A stretch of DNA of 64,000 nucleotides, from NCBI GenBank assembly GCA_016183235.1, contig JACPFA010000024.1, positions 1 to 64,000 of the forward strand. Reading direction: 5' to 3'. Numbering within the stretch: the first letter of the stretch is position 1; every line of letters begins with the position of its first letter. Source of the stretch: Deltaproteobacteria bacterium. GTDB taxonomy: Bacteria; UBA10199; DSSB01; JACPFA01. Made by a program: the position numbers and the translations under genes. The notes under the pieces are model-generated. The model saw nothing but the letters and a program-made list of their open reading frames with translations, made no database searches and had not been told where the DNA came from. Shown here piece after piece: positions 61,908-64,000 of the stretch.

Positions 61908-61936
61908 ATTATACTAACAAGTCCATGGTGTGTCTA
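61908..61936 (-). promoter_or_regulatory. predicted strong promoter of purU
   Basis: On the minus strand TAGACA (61931-61936), 17-base spacer, perfect TATAAT (61908-61913). Only 8 bases separate the -10 box from the ATG. Confidence 0.6.
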
Positions 61937-61979
61937 ACATTTTGCTTCGGCTTTTGGCCTGCGACTGCGTCAGATTTCA

Positions 61980-62024
61980 CGAAAAGTCCTCGACGTACCT
62001 ATGGGTACGCCTCCGGGCTTTTCG
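61980..62024. repeat. intergenic palindrome
   Basis: CGAAAAG and CTTTTCG bracket a near-perfect central dyad GTACCTATGGGTAC (61995-62008). It occupies the gap between purU and the next gene on the same strand. It resembles dispersed intergenic repeats; T runs of a terminator are missing. Confidence 0.6.
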
Positions 62025-62085
62025 CTCATCTTCCTTGTCTCGGCTCAAAATCCTCGCAATCTGTTACAGCGTTTTGTCAAACGTC

Positions 62086-63447
62086 CTAGCGAATAGCAGG
62101 ATCAGTCAAATTTAAATTTAAAGCAGCGGCAGACTTGCCTAGTTCAAACAAATTTTTTGGCGTGGGCCTACCTTTAAAATCAGTGAATTTTAAAAGCGCA
62201 ATTTGTTGCAATTGAAAGGTACTGGGGTCGTCGACGTTTAATGCTTTTAATTGCTGCACCCGTTGTTTTTCAAACACATAAACTGTATAAATAGCCTGCA
62301 TGACGGGGTCGCCTACTACTGCCGCGATCTGGCCCGCTGTGCTTTGCTCTTCGGGTGTTAAGTCCTCTTGGGCTTCAAGTTTACGGTTGATGTCTGCAAG
62401 GCTCGTTTTGAGCTCAGGATTTGCATCCAAATTTTCTAGCGCAGCAATCCATTCTCCAAATTTTTCTAAAATTCCTTTCCCAATGGGGAGAGGATGAGTC
62501 TGAATAATCTCAGCCAAGGCTGTCATGTCGGCTTCGGTTAATACAGCACCATCGGTGGCTTGCAGTTCCTGAGATAAGGGGTAATTCTCCGCTGCAATGG
62601 CTTGCATTAAACCTTCGAACAAGACTTGTCGGTCAGAGTCATCAGATGGCTCGCTTTCAAACTTAGCAACCGCAGCCTCCGCAGCCTGGAGAGCTGCCGC
62701 TAATTCCACTTTCACCTGTGGGTATTGTTTGCGAAATTCTTCGAGCCATTTGGAGATATCTGCTAACACTGCATCGGAAAGGTGCTGTTGATTTTCAGTC
62801 AAGAATTGTTCGATCATCCCTTGTTTTGCCAAGGCTTGAAGCAATAAACCTTCTGGGCTCTCAAACCTTCGTTGAATATCTTCTAGCCTCCCGCCCTCGG
62901 CCTCAGTAAACCCCTCAGCGGTTCCCTCTTCATTAGGAGTCATGGCCTTCTCTTGTAGGGCCTGCGCTTCTGTTCCCAATCCTTCAAATTCAGCGTTCAG
63001 ACCCTTCAACTTCTCTTGAAAAGAAGGCGCCTCTGCTTCATTGGTGGGGATTTTTATCCCAGCTAGTTTAGCTAATTCCTCGATTTCGGTTTTGCGTTCT
63101 CCTGCCCAAGCTTGAATGACTTCAGCCCACGGCCCCTTGGCTTCTTTAAGTTGCTGCTCCGTTAAAATTTGGCTTAATAAGTTGGACGTTATACTCAGTT
63201 GCTGTATCAAGTTAGCACCCATTGCCTCTAGCCTGATTTTCTCAGTGTCACAAAATAGACCCAGCAACCCCTTTGGGTTAAATAGAACCCCACCATCTAC
63301 TTTTTCTGTCTTATAAAAATCATTTTTTGCCAATTCAACCAGCTTTTGAGTACAAAGTTTTGCTGGTTTAACAAAGGTATTTTCTAAACCATCCACGATG
63401 GCATGATAAGTATGTGTTAGGAATTGAATAGGATTAGGTGGTGCCAT
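62086..63447 (-). CDS. helical protein of unknown function
   Basis: A 453-residue protein from the ATG at 63447, chosen for its AGGGAG RBS; the frame is open to 63507 without one. It has no signal peptide or membrane helix. It is rich in Glu/Ala/Gln/Leu, with predicted coiled-coil-like stretches (LAAALQAAEAAVAKFES, DINRKLEAQEDLTPEEQ). It is encoded just downstream of an ABC-2 permease gene. No family recognised; a structural or chaperone-like helical bundle is possible. Confidence 0.6.
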   Translation of the reverse strand: MAPPNPIQFLTHTYHAIVDGLENTFVKPAKLCTQKLVELAKNDFYKTEKVDGGVLFNPKGLLGLFCDTEKIRLEAMGANLIQQLSITSNLLSQILTEQQLKEAKGPWAEVIQAWAGERKTEIEELAKLAGIKIPTNEAEAPSFQEKLKGLNAEFEGLGTEAQALQEKAMTPNEEGTAEGFTEAEGGRLEDIQRRFESPEGLLLQALAKQGMIEQFLTENQQHLSDAVLADISKWLEEFRKQYPQVKVELAAALQAAEAAVAKFESEPSDDSDRQVLFEGLMQAIAAENYPLSQELQATDGAVLTEADMTALAEIIQTHPLPIGKGILEKFGEWIAALENLDANPELKTSLADINRKLEAQEDLTPEEQSTAGQIAAVVGDPVMQAIYTVYVFEKQRVQQLKALNVDDPSTFQLQQIALLKFTDFKGRPTPKNLFELGKSAAALNLNLTDPAIR

Positions 63448-63535
63448 ATCTCTCCCTAGATATATAGGCCTAACCCTAACTTTGTTGTTATCGATCACAC
63501 TAAACATTAGTTGCGAATAAATTGGCTGCTTTGGA

Positions 63536-64000
63536 CTAACGAATGAGCCTTGCAGAAACTTTTCGGATCGCCAAGGGACCGATGATGAGAATGGCTACCA
63601 CTATGTATAACAGCGCCCCGAGGTGGTGAATTTGGAACACCCCATGGAATAAAGAGCGGGTGATTTGAGTGGCAGGCGTCAAGGGCAAGATCCATGCTAA
63701 CTTTTGAGCCCATAAGGGCAATTGCTCAAGAGGAAAAAAAGTTCCAGAAAACAAAAACATGGGTGAAATAAATAATGTAAAATAGTAACTAAAAAAATCG
63801 TAAGAACCGGCAAACCCCGTAAACAACATTCCCAGCGAGGCAAACATTAATCCTGTTAAAAATAAGATGGGGAATAAACCTATTACCTGCCAATGTTTGA
63901 CCAACCCAAAGGCCCACAATACCAAAAAAATAAAAAACCCATTGAACAAAGCCTTGGTGGCTGCCCATAAGATTTCACCTGCCACCACCTCTTGCATCGA
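63536..64000 (-). CDS. ABC-2 type transporter permease, partial
   Basis: The C-terminal 154 or so residues of a permease running off the window end. About five helices, with LTGLMFASLGMLFTGFAGSY and FSGTFFPLEQLPLWAQKLAW followed by LPLTPATQITRSLFHGV, the NodJ/ABC-2 signature (FFPLxxLP). This family exports polysaccharide, drugs or lipids with a separate ATPase, not visible here. The true start lies beyond position 64000. Confidence 0.85.
   Translation of the reverse strand, partial: SMQEVVAGEILWAATKALFNGFFIFLVLWAFGLVKHWQVIGLFPILFLTGLMFASLGMLFTGFAGSYDFFSYYFTLFISPMFLFSGTFFPLEQLPLWAQKLAWILPLTPATQITRSLFHGVFQIHHLGALLYIVVAILIIGPLAIRKVSARLIR

Overview
The window looks like chromosomal DNA of a Gram-negative, respiring, probably anaerobic or facultative bacterium of the old Deltaproteobacteria type. 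The evidence is many lipoboxes, two outer-membrane barrels, a Tat-exported ferredoxin, 35 CxxCH haem motifs in one locus, a Ccs-type cytochrome c maturation set and an energy-converting-hydrogenase-related complex. Base composition is moderate, slightly AT-rich. I cannot name the genus. No rRNA, tRNA or CRISPR array was seen.

Layout. 1-6.1 kb: small membrane protein, lipase-like hydrolase plus membrane sulfatase pair, ABC-F ATPase, VOC protein. 6.1-14 kb: an accessory block with a short leftward operon of a ComQ-like prenyltransferase, a 64-residue ComX-like precursor and a lipoprotein. It is divergent from a beta-propeller protein and a SecY paralogue carrying a C-terminal DUF2007-like tail. 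14.1-22 kb: a seven-gene leftward operon for an Ehr/Hyf-like membrane complex whose large subunit lacks the NiFe cysteines, headed by an HTH-EIIA regulator. 22.1-24.9 kb: a SecD-head-like lipoprotein, a membrane protein and a P1B-type ATPase with an atypical GAC motif. 24.9-29.3 kb: cytochrome c maturation (TlpA, CcsA, ResB, lipoprotein), with a palindromic element inside the ccsA reading frame.

29.4-41.3 kb: a rightward extracellular-electron-transfer locus. It has a 13-haem lipoprotein with a LamG domain, a monohaem cytochrome, two NrfD paralogues, a tetrahaem cytochrome, a 4x[4Fe-4S] ferredoxin, a barrel porin, a 9-haem and an 8-haem cytochrome. Its main gaps carry four perfect TGAT-N4-ATCA dyads, which look like FNR/CRP-family operators. 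The neighbouring Ccs genes would supply haem attachment for this locus.

41.3-50 kb: orphan DUF4143 ATPase, GH15 plus fused OtsA-OtsB (trehalose), an SdiA-regulated-like lipoprotein, a dolichol-kinase-like enzyme. 50-54.9 kb: Wzi-like barrel, flippase-like membrane protein, TRAP permeases DctQM. 55.1-60.4 kb: rplS, RNA methyltransferase, trmD, rimM, rpsP, lipoprotein, ffh (leftward). 60.4-64 kb: DUF4019 protein, purU, a helical protein of unknown function, and an ABC-2 permease cut by the window end.

The best candidate for an undescribed system is the ComQ/ComX-like pair facing a SecY paralogue at 8.5-12.5 kb. It has no adjacent ComP/ComA. All functional statements come from reading motifs; no database search was run.
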